A stretch of 64,000 nucleotides of DNA from Paeniglutamicibacter terrestris (GCF_012271785.1 NZ_JAAWVT010000015.1:1-64000), one strand, 5' to 3'. Positions 8,056-18,388 are shown, numbered from the stretch's first letter. Numbers and translations are program-made. The notes: a model not told the origin generated them from the letters alone.

Positions 8056-10011
8056 TTACTCGCCGGTGACGTCGCTGGAAGTTCCGGCGACTGCTTCGGC
8101 GGCGATCTCCTTGGCGGAGAGCACCGGGCCAGCTGCGTGTACCGGACGGGTGTCCTTGCTCAGCCAGACCTCGCGCTCGGGGCGCTTGATGAGGTCGTGG
8201 AAGATCTCGGCGATTTCCTTCTGGTTCAGCGTCTCGTGCTCCAGCAGGGCCAAGGCCAGACGGTCAAGCACGTGCCGGTTTTCCGTCAACGCCGCGTAGG
8301 CGTCGTCGTGAGCCGCGTCGATGAGCGTGCGAACTTCCTCGTCAACCACGTTCGCCATGGTTTCGGAGTAGCTGCGGCTTGGCGCCTGTCCGTACATGGC
8401 ATCCCCGGAGGAGGAGCCCAGCTTCACGGCGCCAATGCGTTCGCTCATGCCGTAGTCGGTGACCATGGCTCGTGCGGTGGCTGTCGCCTTTTCGATGTCG
8501 TTTGACGCACCGGTGGAGGGATCGTGGAAGACGATTTCCTCGGCGACGCGACCACCCATGGCGTAGGCCATCTGGTCCAGCAACTCGTTGCGAGTCACCG
8601 AGTACTTATCATCGTCGGGAACCACCATGGTGTAACCCAGCGCCCGGCCGCGCGGCAGGATGGTCACCTTGGTGACCGGTGCCGTCTGGCGCATGGCCGC
8701 AGCCACCAGGGCGTGTCCGCCCTCGTGGTAGGCGGTGATCTTACGTTCGTGTTCCTTCATCAATCGGCTGCGCTTCTGTGGGCCGGCCATGACGCGGTCA
8801 ATGGCTTCATCCAGCGCGCGATCATCGATCAGCTGGGCGTTGGAGCGAGCGGTGAGCAGCGCTGCCTCGTTCAGGACGTTGGCCAAATCGGCACCGGTGT
8901 AACCCGGGGTCTTCTTGGCCACGGCCTTGAGGTCAACATTGGTAGCCATCGGTTTACCCTGCGCGTGGACCTTAAGGATCTGCTCGCGGCCGATCATATC
9001 CGGTGCCTCCACCGGGATCTGGCGGTCAAAGCGTCCCGGGCGCAGCAGTGCCGGGTCAAGCACGTCGGCACGGTTGGTTGCCGCGATCAGGATGACGTTG
9101 GTGGTGGCGTCGAAGCCGTCCATCTCCACCAAGAGCTGGTTCAGCGTCTGTTCGCGCTCGTCGTTGCCGCCGCCGATGCCAGCACCGCGGTGACGTCCCA
9201 CGGCGTCGATCTCATCAACGAAGATGATGGCCGGGGAGTTGGTCTTGGCCTGCTCAAAGAGGTCACGCACGCGCGAGGCGCCCACGCCAACAAACATTTC
9301 GACGAAGTCCGAACCGGAAATCGAGTAGAAGGGCACGCCTGCCTCGCCGGCAACTGCCTTGGCGAGCAGGGTCTTACCGGTACCCGGAGGGCCGTAGAGC
9401 AAGACGCCCTTGGGGATCTTCGCGCCGACGGCCTGGAACTTACCCGGTTCGCGCAAGAATTCCTTGATTTCGTGGAGTTCTTCCACTGCCTCTTCGGCTC
9501 CTGCGACATCGGCAAACGTCACCTGGGGCATGTCTTTCGTGATCAGCTTGGCACGGGACTTGCCGAACTGCATGACCTTGGATCCGCCGCCCTGGGAGCG
9601 GGAGAGGATAAACCAGAACAGACCCACAATGAGGATCATCGGGATCAGGAAGCCGAGCATGGAGGTGAACCAGTTGGTCTGCACCGGCTGGTCGGTGTAG
9701 CCGGTGAGATTTGCGGCGTTCACCGCGTCTACCACCTGTGTGCCACGGGGCTGGGAGTAGTAGAACTCGACATTTTTGCCCTTGTCGGCACCGTCGATGG
9801 TGAGCGGTTCCTTCAGTGTGAGGTCAACTCGCTGCTCACCGTCGAAGATCTTCGCCTCGGCGACTTTGGAGTCCTTAAGCAGCGACATACCCACCGAAGT
9901 GTCAATGCGCCCGGAGTTACCGCCCAAAAGAGTCGGCAGGAAAATCAGCAATATCGCGGCACCGAGTAGCACCCAAACGATCCAGCTGTTGAAGATCTTT
10001 TTCGCGTTCAT
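8056..10011 (-). CDS. ftsH: ATP-dependent zinc metalloprotease FtsH
   Basis: Membrane-anchored AAA+ protease that extracts and degrades membrane and cytosolic proteins as a hexamer. 651 aa. Transmembrane helices at about 10-30 and 115-137 flank an extracytoplasmic domain. Walker A GPPGTGKT is at 207-214, Walker B FVDEID at about 264-269, the second region of homology with [20 protein letters not shown] at about 311-330, and the zinc site HEGGH at about 429-433. The C-terminal tail is moderately long and ends in acidic/alanine-rich sequence. An AGGAGG lies about 28 nt upstream of the ATG, unusually far. The 230 bp to hpt probably holds its promoter. Confidence 0.97.
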   Translation of the reverse strand: MNAKKIFNSWIVWVLLGAAILLIFLPTLLGGNSGRIDTSVGMSLLKDSKVAEAKIFDGEQRVDLTLKEPLTIDGADKGKNVEFYYSQPRGTQVVDAVNAANLTGYTDQPVQTNWFTSMLGFLIPMILIVGLFWFILSRSQGGGSKVMQFGKSRAKLITKDMPQVTFADVAGAEEAVEELHEIKEFLREPGKFQAVGAKIPKGVLLYGPPGTGKTLLAKAVAGEAGVPFYSISGSDFVEMFVGVGASRVRDLFEQAKTNSPAIIFVDEIDAVGRHRGAGIGGGNDEREQTLNQLLVEMDGFDATTNVILIAATNRADVLDPALLRPGRFDRQIPVEAPDMIGREQILKVHAQGKPMATNVDLKAVAKKTPGYTGADLANVLNEAALLTARSNAQLIDDRALDEAIDRVMAGPQKRSRLMKEHERKITAYHEGGHALVAAAMRQTAPVTKVTILPRGRALGYTMVVPDDDKYSVTRNELLDQMAYAMGGRVAEEIVFHDPSTGASNDIEKATATARAMVTDYGMSERIGAVKLGSSSGDAMYGQAPSRSYSETMANVVDEEVRTLIDAAHDDAYAALTENRHVLDRLALALLEHETLNQKEIAEIFHDLIKRPEREVWLSKDTRPVHAAGPVLSAKEIAAEAVAGTSSDVTGE

Positions 10012-10241
10012 TGATATGGGGGTCCCGCCCCATCCCTCCTGCTTTCGGACGTTTATCGTCCGGGCGTCTGGGCGACGCCTGAATCTTGCTGCACGTTAAT
10101 AAGTAAACGCCCTATCCGGTACCCACGGACAAGCAAGCCGATAAGTTCCCCTTTGGGCGTAAGTAGCGCAATGGCCGTCCCCGGGGTCCGGAAACGGCCA
10201 TCACAACACCGACGCGCAGCGTCTGTACCAAGCGTTATTGA

Positions 10242-10793
10242 TTACTCGTAGATGTGCGGTGCCAGGGTGCCGATGAAGTCCAGGTTGCGGTACTTTTCAT
10301 CGAAGTCCAGGCCGTAACCGACAACAAATTCGTTGGGGATTTCCATGCCGACGTACTTAACGTCGATCTCCACCTTCGCGGCTTCCGGCTTGCGCAGCAG
10401 GGTGCAGATTTCCACCGATGCCGGGCCGCGGGAATGCAGGTTGGCCAGCAACCAGGACAGCGTCAGACCGGAGTCGATGATGTCCTCAACGATCAGCACA
10501 TCCTTGCCCAGAAGGTCGGTGTCGAGGTCCTTGAGGATCCGCACGACGCCGGAGGACTGGGTGCCCGAACCGTAGGAGGAGACCGCCATCCAGTCCATGG
10601 TGACGTGGGAGTGCAGGGCACGGACCAGATCAGCCATGACCATGACGGCGCCCTTGAGCACACCGACAACCAGGATGTCCCGGCCTACGTAGTCGGCGTC
10701 AATCCGCGCGGCCAACTCTTCGATCTTGGCCTGGATTTCTTCCTTGGTGTAGAGGACATGCGCCAAATCTGCGCTGACGTCTTTCGAATCCAC
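10242..10793 (-). CDS. hpt: Hypoxanthine phosphoribosyltransferase
   Basis: Purine salvage: hypoxanthine or guanine plus PRPP gives IMP or GMP. About 183 aa using the GTG start at 10793, which has AGGAG 6 nt upstream and gives the usual N-terminus; ATG codons further upstream lack such a site. The PRPP motif VLIVEDIIDSGLTLSWLL and the earlier LVVGVLKGAVMVMADL are clear. It follows tilS in the same direction (tilS-hpt-ftsH), a widely conserved order. Confidence 0.93.
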   Translation of the reverse strand: MDSKDVSADLAHVLYTKEEIQAKIEELAARIDADYVGRDILVVGVLKGAVMVMADLVRALHSHVTMDWMAVSSYGSGTQSSGVVRILKDLDTDLLGKDVLIVEDIIDSGLTLSWLLANLHSRGPASVEICTLLRKPEAAKVEIDVKYVGMEIPNEFVVGYGLDFDEKYRNLDFIGTLAPHIYE

Positions 10794-10949
10794 GAGGGCT
10801 CCTGGTTCTGGGGTCGGCATTAAAACCGGTCGAGGGGAGGGCGTTATACCCACGGTCTAGAGTGCCACAATCTGCGTGCTAGCGGGGAACGAGCCCACGC
10901 ATTCTTGCCGCGACTTGGCGGTACGACCCGGGTGGGTGTGAGGCAATTC

Positions 10950-11963
10950 TCAAATATCGCTGCCCGCAGACGGCCTGCAGAGCCTCAGGAATGCGGATTC
11001 GCCGGCCGCTAATCGGGGCCCAGCAACGCGGGTGGCCAGCACCTGACCATCAAGCTGGATGGGACCCGCCGACTTCGAATCCCGCACCAAATGATCCAGC
11101 GCGCTCAAACGCTCAAAGTCCGGTGTCGGTGCGCCGAGCCCGGAAATTCCTTGACGTAACACTCGGCTGCGCAGCGGGCCGGGCAGTGCTCGTAAAGCGC
11201 TCAGATCGAGGCGGCGCTCGTGCTCAGTGCTCAGCCGGGTTGCTTCGAGCAGGGCTAAAGCGGCCTGCTCATCGAGGTAGGCCGCGTCCGCACGAGCCAG
11301 TGCCGCGGTCCGGGCCAGCGCCTGGGATACCTGCTCACCGAGCACCTCGCGCAGAACCGGCATCAGCCGATGCCTGATGTCATTGCGCAGGTAGGTGGGA
11401 TCGGTGTTGGTTGGATCTTCCCAGTAGTGCAGCTGCTCGTGCGCGCAAATTTGTTCCATGGCACTGCGGTCCATTCCCAACAGCGGACGTAAGAAGGGAC
11501 CGCGGACCGCTGGCATGCCGGCCAGTGACAGGGTCCCGGAACCGCGTGCCAGCCCCAGCATCACCTGTTCTGCCTGGTCATCTAGGGTATGTCCGAGCAA
11601 GATGTGGGTTGCCCCGGTTCGCTCAAGGGCAATTTTCAGGGCGCCGTAGCGGGCGATCCGGGCAGCTTGTTCGCTGGAATCGGCAACATCCACCTCCAGC
11701 ACCAACACCGGGCTTAGCCCTAAGGCTCGACACTGCGCGGCAGCGGCGCTGGCCACCTCGGCACTGCCGGGCTGCATCCGGTGATCAACCACGACGGCAC
11801 CGGCGCGAATTTCGCCCTTGCGGTTGAGGAATGCCGCGCTCGCGGCCAGGGCCAGCGAATCTGCTCCGCCACTACAGGCAACCAACACCGTGGATCCGGT
11901 TTCGACCATGGCCCGGATGGCATTCCGCGCATCGGCCAGCACGCGGGGTAGTTTCCCGCCCAT
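10950..11963 (-). CDS. tilS: tRNA(Ile)-lysidine synthetase
   Basis: ATP-dependent ligation of lysine to C34 of tRNA-Ile(CAU), changing both decoding and charging identity; essential in most bacteria. About 337 aa from ATG 11963, which has an AGGAAAGGA ribosome site. The PP-loop VACSGGADSLALA sits at about residues 28-40, and GHTLDDQAEQVMLGLARGSG and the conserved RPLLGMDR follow. A shorter C-terminal part than in E. coli TilS is normal for Actinobacteria. Confidence 0.95.
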   Translation of the reverse strand: MGGKLPRVLADARNAIRAMVETGSTVLVACSGGADSLALAASAAFLNRKGEIRAGAVVVDHRMQPGSAEVASAAAAQCRALGLSPVLVLEVDVADSSEQAARIARYGALKIALERTGATHILLGHTLDDQAEQVMLGLARGSGTLSLAGMPAVRGPFLRPLLGMDRSAMEQICAHEQLHYWEDPTNTDPTYLRNDIRHRLMPVLREVLGEQVSQALARTAALARADAAYLDEQAALALLEATRLSTEHERRLDLSALRALPGPLRSRVLRQGISGLGAPTPDFERLSALDHLVRDSKSAGPIQLDGQVLATRVAGPRLAAGESAFLRLCRPSAGSDI

Positions 11964-12016
11964 CAGATTCCTTTCCTGCGGATCGTTGCCTCGGCGTGTT
12001 GCCTTGTTGTGTCGAT

Positions 12017-13168
12017 TTAGCCTTCTAGGGGGCTGGGATCCGTTGTGCCATTGAGGCGCTGAACCCATAACTCGGGATGGTGCAATTCGTGTTCACTGGG
12101 GAGGTTCTCCGCCGAATCCCAGACGCGGTTAAAGCCCTCCATCCCCATCAGCTTCACGGCTCGATTCACAAATCGTTGCCCGTCGGCGTATTGCCGCATT
12201 TTGGCGTCAAGGCCCAGTACCTTGCGCAGCCACTTTTCCACCATTCCTCGGTCTTTTCCACGGCCGCCAAAGCGCTGTCGGATGGTGCGTACCGTCGGCA
12301 CAATGGAGGAATCCACCGCGTCCATCACGACGTTGGCATGGCCTTCCAGTAGCGACATCACCGCGGTGATCTGGGAGAGAATTTCCTTCTGTTCCCGGGT
12401 GCGGAGCGCTGAAAGCAACCCGCTGGATTCGGTCCCCTCGTCGTCCTTCGCGGTAGCCACAGATTTTTCTAGCGTCTTCGCACCGCGCATCACATCACTG
12501 GCGGCGGCCCGCAGGCGCTCACCCAGTGCCTCCGGTTCTGCCAGCAGCGAGGCCAGCAGCTCGACAATCTTGGACTGCAGATGATCGCGCAGCCATGGTG
12601 CTGCGGCGAATTGCACGCGGTGGGTCTGTTCGTGGAGCGTGACCCATAGGCGGAAGTCATCTGCATCAACCTTGAGCTCCCGCTCGATGGCCACGATGTT
12701 TGGTGCCACCAGCATCAACCGGCCGCCCGTGGGGAGATCTGCGCGCAGCAGCCCGGCAAATGGGTCATATTGGCCCAGGACCTTCGAGGACATGAAGGCC
12801 AAGATGGCGCCCATTTCCACCCCCGTGGCGGTGGCCGAAAGTAGCTGCGTGGCTTCGGAGATCTTTTCGCCACGGGTCTTGGCCAGCGTCTCCATCGCGG
12901 GAGCAAGCATGGCCTCAAAGCTTTGGGTGTTGGCCTTTGCCCACGACGCCCGATCAACGATCAGCACCTGCGAATCTCTCAGATCCGCGGCCGCTGCTAA
13001 GCCGGTGATGCGGTGCACGTGTTCAACCGAGGCCTCCGCTTTGCGGCGCAGGTCGGCAACTACAGCGGTGATCTCGGCCTCCGTGAGACTCGGCCCGGCG
13101 GTGGAGAGTTTGGCTGCGGTGCTGGCGGCAAGGTCCCAGTTGATCAGCCGGAAATCGGTGGTGGTCAT
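12017..13168 (-). CDS. Zinc-dependent metalloprotease, DUF2342 family
   Basis: About 383 aa. WVTLHEQTHRVQF contains the HExxH zinc-binding motif (HEQTH) and SLLEGHANVVMDAV a conserved downstream glutamate region, matching the actinobacterial zincin-like DUF2342 family, which routinely lies upstream of tilS. No signal peptide is evident, so it is probably cytoplasmic. Start at ATG 13168 (MTTTDFRLINW). Substrate unknown. Some members were annotated as coenzyme-F420-associated, but no F420 genes are visible here. Confidence 0.85.
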   Translation of the reverse strand: MTTTDFRLINWDLAASTAAKLSTAGPSLTEAEITAVVADLRRKAEASVEHVHRITGLAAAADLRDSQVLIVDRASWAKANTQSFEAMLAPAMETLAKTRGEKISEATQLLSATATGVEMGAILAFMSSKVLGQYDPFAGLLRADLPTGGRLMLVAPNIVAIERELKVDADDFRLWVTLHEQTHRVQFAAAPWLRDHLQSKIVELLASLLAEPEALGERLRAAASDVMRGAKTLEKSVATAKDDEGTESSGLLSALRTREQKEILSQITAVMSLLEGHANVVMDAVDSSIVPTVRTIRQRFGGRGKDRGMVEKWLRKVLGLDAKMRQYADGQRFVNRAVKLMGMEGFNRVWDSAENLPSEHELHHPELWVQRLNGTTDPSPLEG

Positions 13169-13252
13169 GCCCTCCATCCCATCACGGTTTACGCCCGCAA
13201 ACCGGGATTGCGCGTTGGGCAAAACCTTGGAATTTGATGTGTGCGCCTTGGC

Positions 13253-14668
13253 TTAGCTGCAACCGCACTGAGTGAGCGCCAGAGCTGCGGCATCAAGAAC
13301 GCCCTTGTGCGGCGCAATGGCCCGATCTGAGGTGTGGACCAGGAAGGAGAACGCCACTAAGCGTCCGTCCTGGGTCACGCTCAGTCCGGTGAGGCTGGAA
13401 ACTTCCATCAGCGATCCCGTTTTAGCGCGCAACACTCCGCGCGTCTCCGGTGTTCCCAGGCGCGAGGTCAGGGTCCCGGTTGCACCGGCAATCGGCAGCC
13501 AATAACTGATATTACGCAGCGAGACGTGCTCCGAGCTCGCGGCGTAGGCCAGTGCCGAGGCCAGCGTCAGCGGGGACACCAAATCGGCGGCAGCTAACCC
13601 GGAGGTATCGAGCAAAACGAGCCCGGTGGTGTTGATGCCCAACTCCCCTACGACCCGTGCCACTGCCGCAGCACCGTGGGCGTAGTCCCCTGGCTCCTTG
13701 GCGGCCACGGCCACCAAGCGGCCCATGGTCTCTGCCACGTAGTTATCCGAAACTTCCAGCATGAATTGCAGCTGTTCGCTCAAAGGTGCAGATTTCACCG
13801 AGGCCAGCTCGGTGCCCTCGGTTCCGGATTCGGTCCGCGTGACGGTGGCGGAAAGCGTGGGGCCGTTGGCCGCCTTCAATGCACTGCCCAGTGCCGAAGC
13901 AAAGGTTTTGGCGGCATACATCCCGGGGTCCCCCACCCGAGCGGTCTTCGCTCCGGCGTCGGCCCTGGCTCCGTACATCGCCAGCGGAGAAATGGGGGCA
14001 ATGTCGTGGGATGCCAGCAGTGAAACGTCCCAGGCGGGGTTCATTGCTTCACCGCTAAAGAGCGATTCGTCGAGCTGAATCGTGATCGAGTCCCCGACCT
14101 GGCCGCTGCTTTGGGCCGCAGCCAGGGCGGTGGCGGTGTGCTTGGCGAGGGTGCCAAGCCCGGCGCGGCCGCTGACGGATGCGGAATTTTCTCCCGCTCC
14201 CAGCAGCACGTCACCTCCGCCCACCAACACCACGGTTGTGGGGTCTTTGAGCACCGTCTTGGTACTGAATCGAGTGTTTTCACCCATCGCGTGGGTGGCG
14301 GCAACCGCGGTGAGAACCTTCAGGCTGGAGGCGGGGGTGCCCGGGGTGGCTCCGGATCGTGAATACACTTCCTCACCGGTGGCCACATCAATAACGCTGG
14401 CGGTGATGGTGGCACCAGTGGCGGAAGCGAAGATCGGATCAAGCGTTTGCGCCAGCACTGTGGTCTCCGGTGCCCCGTGAGCCGGATCGAGGGCCGGCAG
14501 CGCCGTAGCGCTGGCGGCAGCCAATACTGCCGGAGCCGCAGGTGCCACTGCTTCGGGCTTTTTCTCCGGTGAGAACACGGGAATCAGGAAGAAGGTGAGC
14601 AGCCCCAGCAGGATTCCGGCCACTACTGCCAGAATTCCTGCACGCCAAAATGGGTGCGTTATTTTCAT
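13253..14668 (-). CDS. dacB: D-alanyl-D-alanine carboxypeptidase/endopeptidase (PBP4 type)
   Basis: Peptidoglycan-trimming penicillin-binding protein of the S13 family. About 471 aa from ATG 14668. A single N-terminal membrane segment (about residues 9-30) is followed by an Ala/Pro-rich linker. The SxxK motif is in ASSLKVLT (Ser114, Lys117), the second motif is SDNYVAE and the third is KTGSLMEVSSLTG. The large domain inserted between the first two motifs fits PBP4. It ends with CGCS, which has no obvious meaning. It is the first gene of the minus-strand block, divergent from ppa across 133 bp that must hold both promoters. Confidence 0.92.
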   Translation of the reverse strand: MKITHPFWRAGILAVVAGILLGLLTFFLIPVFSPEKKPEAVAPAAPAVLAAASATALPALDPAHGAPETTVLAQTLDPIFASATGATITASVIDVATGEEVYSRSGATPGTPASSLKVLTAVAATHAMGENTRFSTKTVLKDPTTVVLVGGGDVLLGAGENSASVSGRAGLGTLAKHTATALAAAQSSGQVGDSITIQLDESLFSGEAMNPAWDVSLLASHDIAPISPLAMYGARADAGAKTARVGDPGMYAAKTFASALGSALKAANGPTLSATVTRTESGTEGTELASVKSAPLSEQLQFMLEVSDNYVAETMGRLVAVAAKEPGDYAHGAAAVARVVGELGINTTGLVLLDTSGLAAADLVSPLTLASALAYAASSEHVSLRNISYWLPIAGATGTLTSRLGTPETRGVLRAKTGSLMEVSSLTGLSVTQDGRLVAFSFLVHTSDRAIAPHKGVLDAAALALTQCGCS

Positions 14669-14801
14669 GCTGCATCCTTCGAAATCGTCGTAGTCCCGCC
14701 GCGCCATATACCCTTAAGCGCAGCACCCCTAAGACTAGACGGCAATCAGACGCGCCCGCGTCCGCACATGCCGCTGGTCACGAGAGTCGAGGAGACTTTT
14801 C

Positions 14802-15287
14802 ATGAGCCACGACGTCACCATCGAGATCCCTGCCGGATCGCGTGTGAAGTACGAGATCGATCACGAGACGCACCGTCTGCGTCTGGACCGCGTGCTGTTC
14901 ACCTCCATGCAGTACCCGACCCATTACGGTTTCTTTGATGACACCCTGGGCGAAGACGGCGATCCGTTGGACGCCTTGGTCTTCATTCCGGGCGTTGACC
15001 TGTTCCCGGGCGTTGTCGTCGAGTCCCGCCCGATCGCCGTGTTCAACATGACTGACGACGGTGGCGGAGACGCCAAGCTCGTCTGCGTACCTGCGGATAA
15101 GCGCTTTGACCACATTCAGGAATTCGAGGACCTTGACGGATGGCTCATCAAGGAAATCGAGCACTTCTTCCTGCGCTACAAGGATCTGGAGCCGGGCAAG
15201 TGGGTTAAGGCCGAGGGCTGGGAAGGCCGCGCGGCCGCCGAGGCCGAGCTGGAGCGCTCGATCGAGCGGTTCAAGACTCAGGGCTAG
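14802..15287 (+). CDS. ppa: Inorganic pyrophosphatase
   Basis: Family I soluble pyrophosphatase; hydrolyses PPi to drive biosynthesis. 161 aa. [17 protein letters not shown], the metal-binding region [10 protein letters not shown] and the [13 protein letters not shown] segment are characteristic. It is monocistronic between a divergent dacB and its own strong terminator. Confidence 0.96.
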   Translation: MSHDVTIEIPAGSRVKYEIDHETHRLRLDRVLFTSMQYPTHYGFFDDTLGEDGDPLDALVFIPGVDLFPGVVVESRPIAVFNMTDDGGGDAKLVCVPADKRFDHIQEFEDLDGWLIKEIEHFFLRYKDLEPGKWVKAEGWEGRAAAEAELERSIERFKTQG

Positions 15288-15318
15288 GTTGAACTCCGGC
15301 TTGGCCGGATCTGAAGGC

Positions 15319-15370
15319 AACGGGGTAAGATCCTTCGCAGCGATGCGAGAGATCTTGCCCCGTTCTTTTT
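15319..15370 (+). terminator. Rho-independent terminator of ppa
   Basis: A 14-bp stem (AACGGGGTAAGATC paired with GATCTTGCCCCGTT) separated by an 18-nt loop is followed by CTTTTT. It lies 30 bp after the ppa stop and faces the convergent mocR-type gene. Confidence 0.85.
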
Positions 15371-15402
15371 AACTCATTTGAGGCTCATTTTTCGATTAGC
15401 TC

Positions 15403-16815
15403 TCAGGCCACGGTCTTCCAGGCGGATACCAATAGCGGCACGGCTCTTTCCAATTGCGGGGTATCTAGGGCGTAGGGCACCCGCACCCAGTGTTCTAAAC
15501 CGTGATCATTTACCGCGAAGGTGGACCCCGGGCTCAGGATCAGACCGCTTTTCTTGGCCTGTGCCACCAAGGCCATGGATCGTGGGGCCGGCAAATTACA
15601 CCAGAGTGACATGCCTCCACCGGGCTTTTGAATGCGCCACTCGGGTATCTGTGCGCCCAACGCGGCATGGATCCAATCGCGATTTTTGCGCAGCCCGGCG
15701 CGCGTGGGTGAGTCCAATCCCGCTCGTTCGGTCATCAAAAGGTTCAGCACCAATTGCTCCAGCACCGGTGCGCCCAAGTCGACGGTGGAGCGCACCTGGT
15801 TGATGGCCCCAATAAGTTCCCGTGGCGCCCTGATCCAGCCCAGCCGCAATCCTCCCCAATAGGTTTTGCTAGCACTGCCCACGGTAATTAGGCTCGGGGC
15901 AAACGTGGCCATCGGCAGAACGTCGGGTCGATCATCAAGCCACAAGTCGGCATTGGTTTCATCGATGATCCCGCGGACGTCATGGGTCACCAGCGCCCGG
16001 GCCCAGCGTTCACGCCCCGCGTTATCCAGCAAGGTCCCAGTCGGATTGTGAAAGTCGGGCAGGCACAACATGGCGCTGATGCCGCCGCGTGCCAGCGCTG
16101 CCTCGATGCCCGGGATATCGCTGCCCTCGGGGCCGATCGGCAGGGCCGTCATGCGGGCTCCGTGTTGGCGCAGCGATGTCACCGAGTTGGGGTAGCTGGG
16201 GCTTTCGGCCAGCACTCGAGCACCGCGAGCGAGCACCGCGCGGGCCGCGGTGGCCACCGCCGACAGTGCGCCTGCGGTGACGATGATCTGGTCCGGGGTC
16301 GTCGGAAGGTTTCGTCGTGTGTACTCATGCGCGATGGTTTCGCGGAGCACGGGCAAACCCATCGGGTAGTAACCCATCCCGCCGATATAGCCGGGTAGTT
16401 GGTCTAGGGCGCGTTCGTAGTAGCTGGCCAGACCCACCGGGGCGGTGGGTGCTCCACAGGTGAGGTCGATGCCACCGCTCGGAAGTGTTTCCTGGATACC
16501 CACGGCCAGTGGCTCGGAGCCACCTCCGATGTCTCCGCCGGGAATCCGGATCCTGGTGCCAGATCCCTGCTTGGCTTCGGCGAAGCCGCGTTCTCGTAAC
16601 TCCTGATAGGCCCGGGTGACGGTGGTGCGACTCATGCCCAGTTCGCTCACCAGTTCGCGCTCGCTGGGCAGCATGGTTCCGTGCAGTACTCGTCCGTTGG
16701 ACACGAGCTGCCGGATTCCCTCGGCCAGCCAGCTATAGGCGGGTTGTTCGCCCACCCTGGTTCCCAGCATGTTGCGCAGGCTGCGTGCGGGCAGATGACG
16801 TGTGATGACTGACAT
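15403..16815 (-). CDS. MocR/GntR-family regulator with aminotransferase domain
   Basis: About 470 aa. The N-terminal GntR winged helix-turn-helix (about 20-90: LPSERELVSELGMSRTTVTR) is fused to a fold-type I aminotransferase domain. The PLP lysine is in VGSASKTYWGGLRLGW, with NPTG and DETNADL upstream. MocR proteins sense PLP or amino-acid adducts and usually control the divergent neighbour. Start ATG 16815; only 60 bp separate it from the YczE-type gene, and that spacer has an imperfect inverted TGGC/GCCA repeat around a T-run that could be the operator. Target by position: the divergent membrane protein. Confidence 0.88.
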   Translation of the reverse strand: MSVITRHLPARSLRNMLGTRVGEQPAYSWLAEGIRQLVSNGRVLHGTMLPSERELVSELGMSRTTVTRAYQELRERGFAEAKQGSGTRIRIPGGDIGGGSEPLAVGIQETLPSGGIDLTCGAPTAPVGLASYYERALDQLPGYIGGMGYYPMGLPVLRETIAHEYTRRNLPTTPDQIIVTAGALSAVATAARAVLARGARVLAESPSYPNSVTSLRQHGARMTALPIGPEGSDIPGIEAALARGGISAMLCLPDFHNPTGTLLDNAGRERWARALVTHDVRGIIDETNADLWLDDRPDVLPMATFAPSLITVGSASKTYWGGLRLGWIRAPRELIGAINQVRSTVDLGAPVLEQLVLNLLMTERAGLDSPTRAGLRKNRDWIHAALGAQIPEWRIQKPGGGMSLWCNLPAPRSMALVAQAKKSGLILSPGSTFAVNDHGLEHWVRVPYALDTPQLERAVPLLVSAWKTVA

Positions 16816-16875
16816 AAGTCCAGTGTGCGGCAATTGGCTCTTTTTTTGAAGGCCATTTACGGTAATGATTGATTC

Positions 16876-17601
16876 ATGACAAAGCTCCGCTCCGCCGAAC
16901 TGGCTCGTTTGACCCCCCTGGCACAATTACGGGCCGGCCGCCTGCCCTACCGCATCATCCAGCTTTTTGTGGGGCTTTCACTCTTCGGAGCGGCCATGGC
17001 GGGATTTGTTCGTTCGGGACTTGGTCTGGCTCCGTGGGACGTGCTGCACTACGGCGTCACCCTGCACACCGGACTCAGCTTGGGCACCGTCGTGATCATC
17101 TTCGGCTTCTTGGTCCTGCTGCTTTGGATTCCGCTGCGGCAAATGCCCGGTCTGGGCACCATCGCCAACGTCATCTGGATCGGTGTGTCCGCCGATGTCG
17201 CGCTGGCCTTTATTCCCGAGGTTCACGGTCTCCCCGCGCAGTTGGCGCTCTTTGGCGGCTCACTGTTGGTCAATGGCCTCGGCGGTGGGCTCTACATTGG
17301 CAGCCAGCTGGGCCCGGGTCCGCGTGATGGACTGATGACCGGGTTACATGCGCGCACCGGAATCAGTCTGCGCTTGGCGCGCACCGGCGTTGAGGTCATC
17401 GTGTTGGTGATCGGCTGGTTCTTGGGCGGCATTGTCGGATTTGGAACCATCATCTACGCCTTGGCCATCGGCCCGCTCACCCAACTTTTTCTGCGCTTTT
17501 GCATCATCGATCTCGGCGTCCAGCCACGTCTTGCGGAAACAATCACCGGCTCCGAGGCACGGTCCACAGCCGCCTTGGTGCCTCCAGAGACACTTGGCTA
17601 G
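16876..17601 (+). CDS. YczE-family membrane protein
   Basis: 241 aa with about five hydrophobic segments. The opening LFVGLSLFGAAMAGFVRSGLGLAPWDVLHYG is diagnostic for the YczE/YyaS family, as are LGGGLYIGSQLGPGPRDG and FGTIIYALAIGPL. In B. subtilis YczE influences surfactin synthesis; elsewhere the family is often paired with a MocR regulator, as here. Transport or modulation of a small molecule is suspected but not shown. Confidence 0.82.
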   Translation: MTKLRSAELARLTPLAQLRAGRLPYRIIQLFVGLSLFGAAMAGFVRSGLGLAPWDVLHYGVTLHTGLSLGTVVIIFGFLVLLLWIPLRQMPGLGTIANVIWIGVSADVALAFIPEVHGLPAQLALFGGSLLVNGLGGGLYIGSQLGPGPRDGLMTGLHARTGISLRLARTGVEVIVLVIGWFLGGIVGFGTIIYALAIGPLTQLFLRFCIIDLGVQPRLAETITGSEARSTAALVPPETLG

Positions 17602-17641
17602 TTCGGCGTTTATCCAGACGAACACGGCATTGCGCTGCATA

Positions 17642-18265
17642 ATGGGGATTGTGTATGTCCTAACCCTTAAGCAACGCGATCGACGCGTCGACGGTGACCT
17701 TGTTGATGAAATGCTCGCCTCGCTCGAGTCAATTCCCGCACTGACGCCCTTCCAGCGCTCCGGGCCCAGCATGGTTGTTGGGGTCCCGGAACGCGCCGAG
17801 GACGCGGTGGACGTAGTCCTGAGGGCGCTGCGCAGCCATCATTGGTGTGTTGGTCTTGGTGTCGGCAGCCTTTACGAACCGGTCCCCCAAACGGCCAAGT
17901 ACCTCCAGGGAACGGCGCTTGGTTACGCCCACACCGCCCTGGAGCGCTCGGAACACACCGGGGATCGGATTCCGTTAAGCGTTATTGGTGCGCATCCCGA
18001 CCTAGCCTCCGAGGCCGAGGCAGTTCTGCGTCTCTTGGGACAACTTGTCAGCACCCGTAGTACTGCGGAGTGGGCGGTGCTGGACCTGCTGACTCCCGGG
18101 GTCAGAGGTCAGCAGAAAGTCGTTGCGGCCGAACTTGGCATCAGCGCCCAGGCGGTATCCAAGGCCGTGGTTCGTTCGGCGTGGGTGGAGGAATGGGCCG
18201 CCCGCCCGGCCGCCGCCCGGTTATTGCGTATCATCGCGTCTCCAGAGCTTTCTTTCGGCCCCTAG
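17642..18265 (+). CDS. SatD-like protein with C-terminal helix-turn-helix
   Basis: About 207 aa from ATG 17642. The middle (VGLGVGSLYEPVPQTAKYLQ then GTALGYAHTALERS) and the overall layout resemble the SatD family. The C-terminal part, GQQKVVAAELGISAQAVSKAV, reads as a helix-turn-helix, suggesting DNA binding. It lies 40 bp after the YczE-type gene on the same strand and may be cotranscribed. SatD members are linked to stress responses in streptococci; function here is unassigned. A GTG at 17651 is an alternative start. Confidence 0.6.
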   Translation: MGIVYVLTLKQRDRRVDGDLVDEMLASLESIPALTPFQRSGPSMVVGVPERAEDAVDVVLRALRSHHWCVGLGVGSLYEPVPQTAKYLQGTALGYAHTALERSEHTGDRIPLSVIGAHPDLASEAEAVLRLLGQLVSTRSTAEWAVLDLLTPGVRGQQKVVAAELGISAQAVSKAVVRSAWVEEWAARPAAARLLRIIASPELSFGP

Positions 18266-18388
18266 GTAGACCATTGGGAATAGCCCAGCCCCTAGTCATC
18301 AGCGGGTTGCGCACGTAGGATCGGCATTACCGAGTTAGCCTGGCTGGCTCGGTTTTCATTCCTCGCTCGATGGCCTAAGGAGCAAACG

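Noticed and set aside
8524-9969. A 481-codon open frame on the plus strand opposite ftsH
   Set aside because: It is antisense to a fully conserved gene; the product is Val/Gly/His/Arg-rich with no family features, typical of high-GC shadow frames.
10012-10241. Small gene between ftsH and hpt
   Set aside because: No frame with a ribosome site and sensible product; most likely the ftsH promoter and leader.
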